From Lysobacteraceae bacterium (GTDB lineage: Bacteria; Pseudomonadota; Gammaproteobacteria; Steroidobacterales; Steroidobacteraceae): DNA of 14,244 bases. Every line of letters starts with the position of its first letter. The stretch's first letter is position 1. The stretch covers positions 1 through 14,244 of the forward strand of contig JAAYXG010000349.1 in the NCBI GenBank assembly GCA_012516015.1. Reading direction: 5' to 3'. The notes under the pieces were generated by a model. That model saw only the letters and a list, made by a program, of their open reading frames with translations, was not told where the DNA came from and searched no databases. Shown here one piece after another: positions 5,622 through 13,027 of the stretch. Both the position numbers and the translations under genes were made by a program.

Positions 5622-7946
5622 ATGAGTGACGAACCCTCGATGACGGGTGCGACCCGCGAAAGCTTGCGGGAAGCCGCCCTCGCATACCACGAATTTCCCG
5701 TTCCGGGAAAGCTCACGGTCGTTCCAAGCAAGAAGCTCTCGAACCAGCACGACCTCGCCCTCGCGTATTCGCCGGGCGTCGCGATCGCCTGCGAAGAGAT
5801 CGCGGCCGACCCGCTCGCCGCGCGGCGCTATACCGCGCGCGGCAATCTCGTCGGCGTCGTCACGAACGGCACGGCCGTTCTCGGGTTGGGCGCGATCGGC
5901 CCGCTCGCGTCGAAGCCGGTCATGGAAGGCAAGGCGGTGCTCTTCAAGAAGTTCGCGGGCATCGATGTCTTCGACATCGAGCTCGACGAGCGCGACCCCG
6001 ACAAGCTCGTGGAAGTGATCGCGGCGCTCGAACCGACGTTCGGGGGCATCAATCTGGAAGACATCAAGGCGCCGGAGTGCTTCGAGATCGAGCGCAAGCT
6101 CCGTGCGCGGATGAAAATCCCGGTCTTTCACGACGATCAGCACGGCACGGCGATCATCGTCGGCGCGGCGCTCCTCAATGCCCTGACGGTCGTCGGCAAG
6201 CGCATCGAAGAGGTGAAGCTCGTCGTGAGCGGGGCGGGCGCGGCGGCACTTGCGTGCGTCGATCTGCTCGTCGATCTCGGGCTGAGAAAGGAAAACGTTT
6301 GGCTCACGGATCTCGCCGGCGTCGTCTACAAAGGGCGCACCGAGCTGATGGACGCCGAGAAGGCGCGCTTCGCGCAGGAGACGCGTCATCGAACGCTGAG
6401 CGACGTGATCGCAGGCGCGGACGTGTTCCTGGGCTTGTCGGCGGGCGGCGTGCTCAAGGGCGAGATGGTCGCGAAGATGGCGGCGCGGCCGATCATCTTC
6501 GCGCTTGCGAATCCCACGCCCGAGATTCTCCCGGAGCAAGTGCGCGAGGTTCGCGACGATGCCGTGATGGCGACCGGGCGCACCGACTACCCGAACCAGG
6601 TGAACAACGTCCTGTGTTTCCCGTTCATCTTCCGAGGCGCGCTCGATGCAGGCTCGACGACGATCACGCGCGAGATGGAAATCGCGGCCGTGCATGCGCT
6701 CGCGGAGCTCGCGCGCATGGGGCATAGCGACGTCGTCGCGAGCGCGTACGGTATCGAGGATCTCTCGTTCGGTCCCGAGTATCTGATCCCGAAACCGTTC
6801 GATCCGCGGCTCATCGTGCACATCGCACCGGCGGTCGCGAAGGCGGCGATGGATTCCGGCGTCGCGACGAGGCCGATCGAGGACTTCGAGAGCTATCGTC
6901 AGCAGCTTCAGCAGTTCGTCCATCAATCCGGCACGATCATGAAGCCGGTGTACGCCACTGCGCGGAAAGTGGCGCCCGAGCGCTCGCGCATCGTGTTCGC
7001 CGAGGGCGAGGACGAGCGCGTGCTGCGCGCCGTACAGATTTTGGTGGAAGAGCAGATCGCCCAACCTGTGCTCGTCGGGCGGCCGAAAATCCTCGAGAAC
7101 CGCATCAAGCGCTTCGGTCTGCGCTTGAAGGCCGGCGAGCATTTCACCGTCGTCAACCCGGAGCACGACGAGCGTCACCGCGAATTCTGGACGGAGTACT
7201 ACCGGCTCATGATGCGCCGAGGGATCACCGCGCAGTACGCGAAGCTCGAGATGCGCAGGCGCACGACCTTGATCGCGGCGATGCTGCTGCGTAAGGGCGC
7301 CGCGGACGGCATGATCTGCGGCACGATCAGCACGACCGCGCGGCATCTGCAGTACATCGATCGCGTCATCGGCAAGCGGCCGGGCGCGACCGTCTATGCG
7401 GCGATGAATGCGCTCATCTTGCCCGAGCGGCAGGTGTTCATCGTCGATACGCACGTGAACCTGAATCCGACCGCCGCGCAGCTCGCCGAGATCACGCAGA
7501 GCGCTGCGGATGTCGTGCGGCGGTTCGGTCTGGAGCCGAAGATCGCGCTGCTGTCGCACTCGAACTTCGGCACGCACGAGGACGAATCGGCACAGAAGAT
7601 GCGCGACACCTTGGCACTGCTTCGCGAGCAGGCGCCGGATCTGAACGTCGACGGCGAAATGCACGGCGACTGCGCGCTCGATGAGGCGATCCGTCGCAAG
7701 ATCCTGCCGGAGACGACGTTGAGCGGACCAGCGAACCTGCTCGTCATGCCGAACCTCGATGCGGCGAACATCGGATACAACCTGCTCAAGACCGCGGCGG
7801 GCAACAACGTGGCGGTCGGCCCGATTCTGCTCGGCTGCGCGGCGCCCGTTCACATCCTCACGCCGTCCGCAACGGTGCGCCGGATCGTGAACATGACCGT
7901 GCTGACGGTGGCCGCGGCCGCGTCGGCCACCGCTAAAGATGCGTGA
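5622..7946 (+). CDS. maeB: NADP-dependent malic enzyme (hybrid, with C-terminal phosphotransacetylase-like domain)
   Basis: This 774-residue cytoplasmic enzyme decarboxylates malate to pyruvate with reduction of NADP+. It feeds NADPH and pyruvate/acetyl-CoA supply during growth on C4 acids. The malic domain has LAYSPGVA (47-54), [10 protein letters not shown] (81-90), [12 protein letters not shown] (102-113, catalytic-type Lys104), NLEDI (144-148) and FHDDQHGT (169-176). The Rossmann motif VSGAGAAA follows at about 202-209. From about residue 430 the protein continues into a phosphotransacetylase-like domain ([36 protein letters not shown]). In MaeB this domain is usually regulatory, sensing acetyl-CoA or acetyl-phosphate, rather than catalytic. 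E. coli MaeB is about 760 residues, so the gene is full length. The start is ATG 5622, with no good ribosome site nearby; ATG 5640 is an alternative. Confidence 0.96.
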   Translation: MSDEPSMTGATRESLREAALAYHEFPVPGKLTVVPSKKLSNQHDLALAYSPGVAIACEEIAADPLAARRYTARGNLVGVVTNGTAVLGLGAIGPLASKPVMEGKAVLFKKFAGIDVFDIELDERDPDKLVEVIAALEPTFGGINLEDIKAPECFEIERKLRARMKIPVFHDDQHGTAIIVGAALLNALTVVGKRIEEVKLVVSGAGAAALACVDLLVDLGLRKENVWLTDLAGVVYKGRTELMDAEKARFAQETRHRTLSDVIAGADVFLGLSAGGVLKGEMVAKMAARPIIFALANPTPEILPEQVREVRDDAVMATGRTDYPNQVNNVLCFPFIFRGALDAGSTTITREMEIAAVHALAELARMGHSDVVASAYGIEDLSFGPEYLIPKPFDPRLIVHIAPAVAKAAMDSGVATRPIEDFESYRQQLQQFVHQSGTIMKPVYATARKVAPERSRIVFAEGEDERVLRAVQILVEEQIAQPVLVGRPKILENRIKRFGLRLKAGEHFTVVNPEHDERHREFWTEYYRLMMRRGITAQYAKLEMRRRTTLIAAMLLRKGAADGMICGTISTTARHLQYIDRVIGKRPGATVYAAMNALILPERQVFIVDTHVNLNPTAAQLAEITQSAADVVRRFGLEPKIALLSHSNFGTHEDESAQKMRDTLALLREQAPDLNVDGEMHGDCALDEAIRRKILPETTLSGPANLLVMPNLDAANIGYNLLKTAAGNNVAVGPILLGCAAPVHILTPSATVRRIVNMTVLTVAAAASATAKDA

Positions 7947-7966
7947 AGATATGATGTGACAAGGGC

Positions 7967-8105
7967 GGTTGACGCGTGACGCGCAAAACAAAAACAATAA
8001 AATTATCGCCTGACCGGCCTTGCGGATTTTCAGAATCGTTTGCAGCGAGCGCTCGAGGGTGCGGATGCGCTCCGCTCGTCGCGCGCAACCCGTCACTCGT
8101 CACTC
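7967..8105. repeat. degenerate heptad repeats in inverted arms between maeB and the antiporter gene
   Basis: On the plus strand, GGTTGAC and GCGTGAC stand in tandem at 7967-7980. At 8092-8105, GTCACTC occurs twice in tandem, which reads GAGTGAC twice on the minus strand. The inner flanks (GCGCAAA at 7981 and GCAACCC, GTCGCGC at 8078-8091) also keep a 7-base rhythm. The arms match at about 5 and 6 of 7 positions and enclose 111 bases. The enclosed segment starts with an A-rich stretch (7984-8006) and holds no plus-strand gene. This is the weakest of the inverted heptad elements in the window, but its layout is the same as that at 11145-11268. Confidence 0.45.
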
Positions 8106-8113
8106 CATAGCTG

Positions 8114-9748
8114 ATGGCCACGATCAGCGTCGTACTGTTCATGCTCGGCGCGGTGGTCGTCAGCGGAATCCTCGTGCGCGTGATGCCGCGCGCGATACCG
8201 ACGCCGCTCGTCCAGATTGCATTCGGCGCTGCAATTGCCGCGGGCTCGGAGCACGAAGTCCAGCTCGATCCCGAGATCTTCTTTCTCCTGTTCCTACCGC
8301 CGCTGCTGTTTCTCGACGGCTGGCGCATCCCGAAAGAGGGATTGCTTCGAGACAAAGGGCTCATCCTCGAGCTCGCGCTCGGTCTCGTCTTCTGCACCGT
8401 CATCGGCATGGGCTTCTTCATCAACTGGATGATTCCCGCGATGCCGTTGCCGGTCGCGTTCGCGCTCGCTGCGATCGTCACGCCGACCGATCCGATTGCC
8501 GTATCCGCGATCAGTGCGCGCGTGCCGATTCCGAAGCGGATGATGCACGTGCTCGAGGGCGAATCGCTCCTGAACGACGCGTCGGGTCTCGTATGCTTCC
8601 GCTTCGCCGTCGCGGCGGCGGTGACGGGCACTTTCTCCGTCGCGTCCGCAGCGCTGACGTTTGCGCAGCTCGCGGTCGTCGGCGTCCTGACCGGCGTCGT
8701 GTTGACGTTCGGCGTCATGGAGGCGAAGAACTGGCTCATTCGTCGTTTCGGCGAAGACGTCGGCGGGCAAGTGCTCTTGAGCTTGCTGCTCCCGTTCGGC
8801 GCTTACGAATTGGCGGAGCACCTCGGCGGCTCGGGCATTCTTTCGGCCGTCGCGGCGGGTATCACGATGAGCTACGCGGAGTTGCAGGGGCGCGCCGTTG
8901 CGACGACGCGAGTGCAGCGCGCTGCCGTGTGGGACACGGTCCAGTTCGCGCTCAACGGCGTGATCTTCGTGCTGCTAGGCGAACAGTTGCCCGCGATCTT
9001 CCTCGGCGCGCTCCATGTCGTGCGCGAATCGAATCACGATAGCCCCTGGTGGCTGCTCGTCTATGTGCTGGCGATCAACCTGGGTCTTGCGGTGCTGCGG
9101 TTCGCCTGGGTATGGGCGTCCATATCGATCTCGCGCCATCTGGCGATTCGACGTGGCCAGGAGCCAGGCGATCCTCCGACGTGGCGAGTGGTCGCGGCGA
9201 TGTCGGTTGCAGGCGTGCGTGGGGCGATCACGCTCGCCGGCGTGTTGACGTTGCCGCTCGTGCTCGCGGATGGCACTGCGTTTCCGGCTCGCGACTTGGC
9301 GATTTTCCTGGCGGCGGGCGTGATCATCTTGTCTTTGACCGCCGCGAGCTTCGCGCTGCCGAGACTGTTGCATGGCCTGCCGCAGCACCTGGAGTCGGCC
9401 GAAGAAGCGGCTGCGGAGCACGCACGCGTCGCTTCCGCAGAAGCCGCGATTCGCGCGATCGAGCAGCACTCGCACGAGCTCGCGCGAGGACAGAGCGACG
9501 CGGATATCTACGCCGAAGCCGCGGCGCGCGTCATGGAGATGTACCGGCGCCGCATTCAGGGCAGCGATACGAGCGAAGATGCCGCGCGCGTGCGGCAAGC
9601 GAACGAGATCGAGCGTACGCTGCGCTTGGTCGGGCTCCGCGCGGAGCGCGACACACTGTTTGCGCTCGCACGCAATCACCAACTCTCCGACGCGAAATCT
9701 CGCGCGCTCGTGCGCGAGGTGGATCTCATGGAAGAGCGGATGCGTTGA
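8114..9748 (+). CDS. Na+/H+ antiporter, CPA1 (NhaP/YjcE-like) family
   Basis: This 544-residue inner-membrane transporter exchanges Na+ (or K+) for H+ in pH and salt homeostasis. About twelve hydrophobic helices fill residues 4-415. Family motifs are LPPLLFLDGW (61-70), IVTPTDPIAVSAI (121-133) with the TxDP unwound-helix motif, and EGESLLNDASGLV (148-160). Asn154-Asp155 is the ND ion-binding pair expected in electroneutral CPA1 members. AGVRGAITLAGVLTLP is the late conserved helix. The last ~120 residues are a charged cytoplasmic tail (EEAAAEHARVASAEAAIRA and on), similar in plan to the 549-residue E. coli YjcE. The start is ATG 8114, eight bases after a heptad arm, with no strong ribosome site. 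Its operon partner, if any, is not evident. Confidence 0.94.
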   Translation: MATISVVLFMLGAVVVSGILVRVMPRAIPTPLVQIAFGAAIAAGSEHEVQLDPEIFFLLFLPPLLFLDGWRIPKEGLLRDKGLILELALGLVFCTVIGMGFFINWMIPAMPLPVAFALAAIVTPTDPIAVSAISARVPIPKRMMHVLEGESLLNDASGLVCFRFAVAAAVTGTFSVASAALTFAQLAVVGVLTGVVLTFGVMEAKNWLIRRFGEDVGGQVLLSLLLPFGAYELAEHLGGSGILSAVAAGITMSYAELQGRAVATTRVQRAAVWDTVQFALNGVIFVLLGEQLPAIFLGALHVVRESNHDSPWWLLVYVLAINLGLAVLRFAWVWASISISRHLAIRRGQEPGDPPTWRVVAAMSVAGVRGAITLAGVLTLPLVLADGTAFPARDLAIFLAAGVIILSLTAASFALPRLLHGLPQHLESAEEAAAEHARVASAEAAIRAIEQHSHELARGQSDADIYAEAAARVMEMYRRRIQGSDTSEDAARVRQANEIERTLRLVGLRAERDTLFALARNHQLSDAKSRALVREVDLMEERMR

Positions 9749-9812
9749 GGCGTTGCCCACCACCCCTTCATCTTTGCGAACGCGCACTACTGACCGGGGA
9801 GAATGTGATACT

Positions 9813-10021
9813 CACCTTCGTCGCTCCGGCGGAGGCCGAGTCCAGGTCGTATGCGCGCATGGCGCGCCGCTTTCTGTCTGGATCCCGGCCTGCGCCGGGA
9901 CGACAAGGTACTTAAGTCCCGCCACCTTCGTCGCTCCGGCGGAGGCCGGAGTCCAGGCCGTATGCGCGCATGGCGCGCCGCTTTGCCTGGATCTCGGCCT
10001 GCGCCGGGACGACAAGGTACT
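9813..10021. repeat. tandem pair of ~100-bp repeats with imperfect terminal inverted repeats
   Basis: Copy 1 (about 9813-9912) and copy 2 (about 9923-10021) are direct repeats with a period of 110 bases and only a handful of differences. Each begins CACCTTCGTCGCTCCGGCGG and ends with a roughly complementary GCGCCGGGACGACAAGGT. A unit can therefore fold into a long imperfect hairpin. Its apex holds ATGCGCGCAT and GGCGCGCC, both self-complementary. Dispersed elements with this kind of CTGGATCCCGGCC...GCCGGGACGAC end are common between proteobacterial genes. The pair fills the gap between the convergent antiporter and AurF-like genes and may act as a two-way terminator. No convincing gene lies in 9749-10032. 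Confidence 0.88.
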
Positions 10022-10032
10022 ACTGAGCGTCC

Positions 10033-11010
10033 TCACGTCATGACCGCGTGCAGCGCCATGTCGATGCGCATGAGTTGCGCGGGCGTGATCATGCTCGCGA
10101 GCAGCTCGCGGAAGTGTGGATGCTTCAAGCCCGAGCCGATGTATTGCCAGCGATAAGCTCTGAGCATCGTGTCGCGGATGATTCTCTGCTCCCCGACGGT
10201 GAAGTTGCGGTCGCACGTTCGCATGAAGTAGCCCGCGTCGGCGGAGGACTGCTGCCGCAGCAGCGCATCGAGCGAGAGCAGCAGTGCGATGAGCTCATCG
10301 ACCGCATGATCGCGCTGCTCGAGCGTGAGCGTGGCGTCGGCACGGCGCCATTCGATCTCGTCCATGATCGCGTGCTGGCATTCTTCGAGCCAGTGATAGC
10401 GGAAGATGTCCCGATAGAGATCGGATAGCTGCTCGTCGGGTCCGATGCTTTCGCGATAGTGCACTTGCGTGAACAGCTCGACGTGGCATGTGAACGCCAG
10501 CACCGCCCATGTCGATTTCTTGAGGACGTTGCGCGCGACGTGATTCGGGTCGGCGAGAAACGCGTAGCCGCTCGGCAGCCGCGTGGCGATCGAGCTCTCC
10601 ATGCGACGGAACAGCTCCTGGTGCTTCAGCTCCTCGTCCGTGAAACGCACCAAGCCTTCGATGCAGACCCAATCTTCCAAACGATGCGTGCTCGCGAGCT
10701 CGAGCGTCTTCGCGCCGATGAATCGTTCCGCCATGCCGAACATGGCGGGATAGGTGCGCCCTTGCACTTGGCTCCACATGCGCTGTTCGTCGGGCGTGAG
10801 AAAAGGCACTTCGTTCGCCTTGCTGAGTCCGTCCGGCAGGAACTTGCGACTGAAGTCGAAGCTGCGGCCGCGGAAGACATCCGCGTCGATATCCCAGCGC
10901 ACGCGTTTCGAGGTCTTGATACAACGCTCGTAACGGGCACGATCCGAGTTGTCGTATTCGGCGCGGGGGAAGTTCGGTGTCAGCACGAGATCGACGGCGG
11001 CATTCATCAT
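10033..11010 (-). CDS. AurF-like diiron ferritin-fold protein (putative oxygenase)
   Basis: The protein has 325 residues. The frame is open further upstream, but ATG 11010 (followed by a second ATG) has AGGAG five to six bases before it and avoids coding through the REP unit. Two probable metal motifs match p-aminobenzoate N-oxygenase AurF. The first is Glu127-x2-His130 in DEELKHQELFRR. The second is His206-x3-Glu210-x2-His213 in YHWLEECQHAIMDEIEW. Glu178 in CHVELF and an upstream Glu (Glu95 in GMAERFIGA is best placed) complete a seven-ligand set, and the 28-residue gap from Glu178 to His206 is close to AurF. The AurF length of about 336 also fits. An oxygenase or oxidase on an amine or lipid-like substrate is plausible, but its actual chemistry is unknown. 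A REP hairpin lies in the 5' leader. Confidence 0.7.
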   Translation of the reverse strand: MMNAAVDLVLTPNFPRAEYDNSDRARYERCIKTSKRVRWDIDADVFRGRSFDFSRKFLPDGLSKANEVPFLTPDEQRMWSQVQGRTYPAMFGMAERFIGAKTLELASTHRLEDWVCIEGLVRFTDEELKHQELFRRMESSIATRLPSGYAFLADPNHVARNVLKKSTWAVLAFTCHVELFTQVHYRESIGPDEQLSDLYRDIFRYHWLEECQHAIMDEIEWRRADATLTLEQRDHAVDELIALLLSLDALLRQQSSADAGYFMRTCDRNFTVGEQRIIRDTMLRAYRWQYIGSGLKHPHFRELLASMITPAQLMRIDMALHAVMT

Positions 11011-11021
11011 CGCGGTCTCCT

Positions 11022-11043
11022 GTAGGTCGGAATTCATTCCGAC
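11022..11043 (+). repeat. single REP unit in the leader of the AurF-like gene
   Basis: GTAG, then G, then the palindrome GTCGGAAT-TC-ATTCCGAC, matches either arm of the 2804-2856 element at 21 of 22 positions. Its end touches the minus-strand ribosome-binding site CTCCT/AGGAG (11017-11021). In the AurF-like mRNA the hairpin would therefore sit immediately 5' of the Shine-Dalgarno sequence and may affect translation or mRNA stability. A possible decayed fragment (GGTCGGAAT) is at 11174-11182. Confidence 0.8.
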
Positions 11044-11123
11044 ACGATCCTCGAAGACACGATGATGAAGGTCCGAGCCGAGTTTCGCATGAGGCAAACG
11101 ACTCAAAGAGTGATGTTTGTGGG

Positions 11124-11139
11124 CGGGACAAATGTCCCG
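11124..11139. promoter_or_regulatory. perfect palindrome CGGGACA-AA-TGTCCCG, candidate operator
   Basis: Seven-base perfect arms with a two-base centre lie 114 bases upstream of the AurF-like start and downstream of the hydrolase-LuxR gene. The symmetry and size suit a dimeric HTH regulator. There is no T-run, so it is not an intrinsic terminator. A GGGACA half-site also occurs on the minus strand at 12493-12498, upstream of the hydrolase-LuxR start. I found no clear sigma-70 or sigma-54 promoter between the palindrome and the gene. Confidence 0.5.
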
Positions 11140-11144
11140 AAATG

Positions 11145-11268
11145 GGGGCTAGGGGCTTGGGGCCTGGGGCTTGGGTCGGAATAAGATCAGGACGCTCGGC
11201 GGCCAGCGCAGTGGCGCTGCTCTTCTTCTTACTCCGGCCCTAGCCCCAGGCGCCAAGCCCCTAGCCCT
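11145..11268. repeat. inverted GGGGCTW heptad-repeat element
   Basis: The left arm (11145-11179) is five in-register 7-bp units, mostly GGGGCTA/GGGGCTT, with one GGGGCCT and a final GGGTCGG. The right arm (11234-11268) read on the minus strand has the same five units in the same order, with about 31 of 35 positions identical. The 54-base spacer contains the small hairpin CAGCGC-AGTG-GCGCTG (11204-11219), which is followed by the pyrimidine-rich CTCTTCTTCTTA. The element starts 25 bases after the hydrolase-LuxR stop. It could terminate that transcript, although the arms themselves lack a T-run. No protein-coding gene is supported in 11011-11293. Confidence 0.8.
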
Positions 11269-11293
11269 TAGGCACCCGCGCCCAGCGCCGTGC

Positions 11294-12430
11294 TCAGACG
11301 AGTCTGTGATCGCGCGCGAACACGATGGCTTTCGCGCGCGAGTCGACGCCGAGTTTTTCGAAGATGTTCGTGAGGTGATTGCGGACGGTCTTTTCGCTGA
11401 TGAAGAGCTGCGCGGCGATCTCGCTGTTGCCTTCTCCGCTGGCGACGAGCCTCAGGATCGCATTCTCGCGCGACGTGAGCTCGGGGAGGTCTTCGATTGA
11501 GCTGCTCTCGGGTTTGATGCGCGTGTTGGGTTTGCCTACGAACGCTTCAAAGGCTTCGCGGAAGCGTTCCCACGCGGGCTCCGAATTCAGCAGAATGTGA
11601 TTGCGGCTCTCCAGCGTGACGAACCGGGCGTCGGGAATCTCCGCGGCGAGCAGGCGGCCTTGCTCGTACGGAATCCGCGCATCGTCGCGCGCGTGAATGA
11701 CGAGCGTCGGAACGCGCACTTTCGCCAGCAAGTGGCGTACGTCGATCGCGCCGAAGGCATCGAGAATGCGTGCGGCGATGTCGGGCCGCGTCGTCGTACG
11801 CATGAGATCGCTGAACCAGCGCACTTGCTCGGGATCCGCATCGGGAATGAAGAGCGACGCAAACAACTGACGAAACGCCGGGTTTTCTTGGCCCCAGCCT
11901 TGGCGAATGAGCACGTCCAGCGCCTCGCCGCGCCGCCGCGACTCTTCGCCGCGCTGCGCCCAGCCTTGTGCATAGCAGCCGTACAGTACGAGGAAGCTCA
12001 CACGCTCGGGATGGCGCACGGCGTACTCGATACATGCTGCGCCGCCTTGCGAAATGCCTAGGAGCGGAAAGCGGTCGAGCCCGATCGAGTCCACGAGGGT
12101 CTCGAGGTCATTGACCTGCGCGGCGTGAGAGAGGTCGGCCACGTCCCAATCGGAGAGTCCGCAGCCTCGCGGGTCGAAACGGATCAGCTCTCGTCCATGC
12201 GACAAGTACTGGAACCAATGACGCCAGACGGGGCTGTGCCAATCGAACTCGAGATGCGAGAGCCAATTGGCGGACTTGACCAGCGGTGCACCGCTCCCCG
12301 AAGTCGCAACCGCGAGGCGAACGCCATCGAACGACTTGATGAAGCGAATCGTCTGTTGCACGAGAGGACTGCTGACCCTCGGCAAGGTGCCGTGTGGGTC
12401 CAGGTGGACCGTTGAACTCGCAACCATCAT
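11294..12430 (-). CDS. alpha/beta-hydrolase fused to a LuxR-type DNA-binding domain
   Basis: This is a 378-residue fusion. Residues ~28-298 form an alpha/beta-hydrolase with the nucleophile elbow GISQGG (Ser127), the acid in HARDDARIP (Asp250 or Asp249) and His278 in ESRNHILL, so the catalytic triad looks intact. RFDPRGCGLSDW (84-95) is the usual loop after strand 4. Residues ~317-378 are a LuxR/GerE HTH: LTSRENAILRLVASGEGNSEIAAQLFISEKTVRNHLTNIFEKLGV. A cytoplasmic one-component regulator is expected, in which a bound or hydrolysed ester, lactone or similar ligand controls DNA binding. The ligand and targets are unknown. The start is ATG 12430, followed at once by a second ATG, with a weak ribosome site. 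The AurF-like gene lies downstream on the same strand and is the nearest candidate target, but this is inference. Confidence 0.9.
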   Translation of the reverse strand: MMVASSTVHLDPHGTLPRVSSPLVQQTIRFIKSFDGVRLAVATSGSGAPLVKSANWLSHLEFDWHSPVWRHWFQYLSHGRELIRFDPRGCGLSDWDVADLSHAAQVNDLETLVDSIGLDRFPLLGISQGGAACIEYAVRHPERVSFLVLYGCYAQGWAQRGEESRRRGEALDVLIRQGWGQENPAFRQLFASLFIPDADPEQVRWFSDLMRTTTRPDIAARILDAFGAIDVRHLLAKVRVPTLVIHARDDARIPYEQGRLLAAEIPDARFVTLESRNHILLNSEPAWERFREAFEAFVGKPNTRIKPESSSIEDLPELTSRENAILRLVASGEGNSEIAAQLFISEKTVRNHLTNIFEKLGVDSRAKAIVFARDHRLV

Positions 12431-12504
12431 AGGATGAGTGAGCTAGCCGCGAAAGGCCGGCGACCTTACGAGCCCCGCCGACCGCCGTCTAGTGTCCCTC
12501 GGTA

Positions 12505-12528
12505 CGATGTCACCGCACGGCGACATCG
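12505..12528. promoter_or_regulatory. inverted repeat upstream of the hydrolase-LuxR gene
   Basis: CGATGTC (12505-12511) and GACATCG (12522-12528) are perfect inverted arms. CC and GG inside them extend the stem around an apical loop of GCAC, with one A-C mismatch. The repeat lies 75 bases upstream of the regulator start and 63 bases downstream of the GFA stop (both minus strand). No T-run follows on the minus strand, so an operator is more likely than a terminator. The rest of 12431-12591 holds a degenerate GCAGAGA/CGCGGAG run (minus strand, about 12571-12585) and no gene. Confidence 0.35.
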
Positions 12529-12591
12529 GAGGTAAGAAAAGAAGGTTCTGGATCTCTTCCTTCCGATCCTCCGCGTCTCTGCGAGAGTATT

Positions 12592-12939
12592 CTAGAGGTG
12601 CCTCCCGTTGAAATGCTTCACCGGGACCGAGTCGAGGTCGAAATCCTCCAGGCAGCGGAGGTTGATGGCGGCGACCGCCTTGACGTCGGGGAGGATGCCT
12701 TCGGAGTAGGGGTGGATGCCGCAGGTGGGGCAGAAGCGATGCTTGACGAGATGCTTGTTGAACTCGTACGTGCTCGCGTTCTCCTCCGGTGTCGTGAGCC
12801 GTAGGTTCTCGCGCGCGGTGAACCACAGCAGCGAACCCTTGCGCCGACAGATCGAACAATTGCACGACAAAGCCGTATCCACCGTGCCTTCGACCTCGTA
12901 GGCGACGCGCCCGCAATGGCAGCTACCTTTGTATTTCAC
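12592..12939 (-). CDS. GFA/CENP-V domain zinc-binding protein
   Basis: This 115-residue protein is of the glutathione-dependent formaldehyde-activating (GFA)/CENP-V fold. All seven expected zinc-ligand cysteines are present: C7-x-C9 in GSCHCG, C26-x-C28-x2-C31 in SCNCSIC, and C70-x2-C73 in FCPTCG. The last conserved strand, VAAINLRCLEDFDL, follows. The founding Gfa enzyme was proposed to help formaldehyde react with glutathione, but most members have no proven function. The start is GTG 12939, the first codon of the conserved MKYKGSCHCG block, with GAGG seven bases upstream. The frame stays open further upstream but would run through a heptad array and the neighbouring divergent gene, so a longer protein is unlikely. 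It is divergent from the hydrolase at 13028. Confidence 0.92.
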   Translation of the reverse strand: MKYKGSCHCGRVAYEVEGTVDTALSCNCSICRRKGSLLWFTARENLRLTTPEENASTYEFNKHLVKHRFCPTCGIHPYSEGILPDVKAVAAINLRCLEDFDLDSVPVKHFNGRHL

Positions 12940-12961
12940 AGGGCGACCTCGTTGAAGAGCG

Positions 12962-12982
12962 GTTGACAGTTGACGGTCAGAG
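12962..12982 (+). repeat. GTTGACR heptad array in the GFA/hydrolase divergent gap
   Basis: Tandem units GTTGACA (12962-12968), GTTGACG (12969-12975) and the variant GTCAGAG (12976-12982) lie between the divergent GFA and KANL3-type hydrolase genes. The variant third unit resembles the inner unit of the array at 13764-13783 (GCCAGAG on the minus strand). An imperfect inverted pair follows: GTCAGAG plus CAGGA on the left, then TCCTG and TCTGAC at 12996-13015. A heptad arm with an inverted partner is therefore possible here too. Confidence 0.6.
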
Positions 12983-13027
12983 GGCAGGATCATACTCCTG
13001 ACCCCCATTTCTGACTTGGCTACTTGC

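Noticed and set aside
5607..8096. 829-residue open frame on the minus strand opposite maeB
   Set aside because: It runs antisense to the whole of a clear malic enzyme. Its composition is rich in Arg, His and Asp, as expected for a shadow of a G+C-rich gene, and it shows no domain.
9813..10021. CRISPR array
   Set aside because: There are only two long copies, no short repeats with unique spacers, and no cas genes.
9749..10216. Open frames over the tandem hairpin repeats (plus and minus strand)
   Set aside because: They are encoded by the ~100-bp repeats, which leave frames open by composition. The amino-acid repeats (GAPCAHT, GLRRDDK and similar) are typical spurious translations of such elements.
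11011..11106. 32-residue N-terminal extension of the AurF-like protein
   Set aside because: It would be translated through the REP unit. The AGGAG just before ATG 11010 fixes the start.
11145..11268. Intrinsic terminator for the hydrolase-LuxR gene
   Set aside because: The inverted arms are G/C-rich, but the distance between them is 54 bases and no T-run follows on the minus strand. A termination role is possible but not shown.
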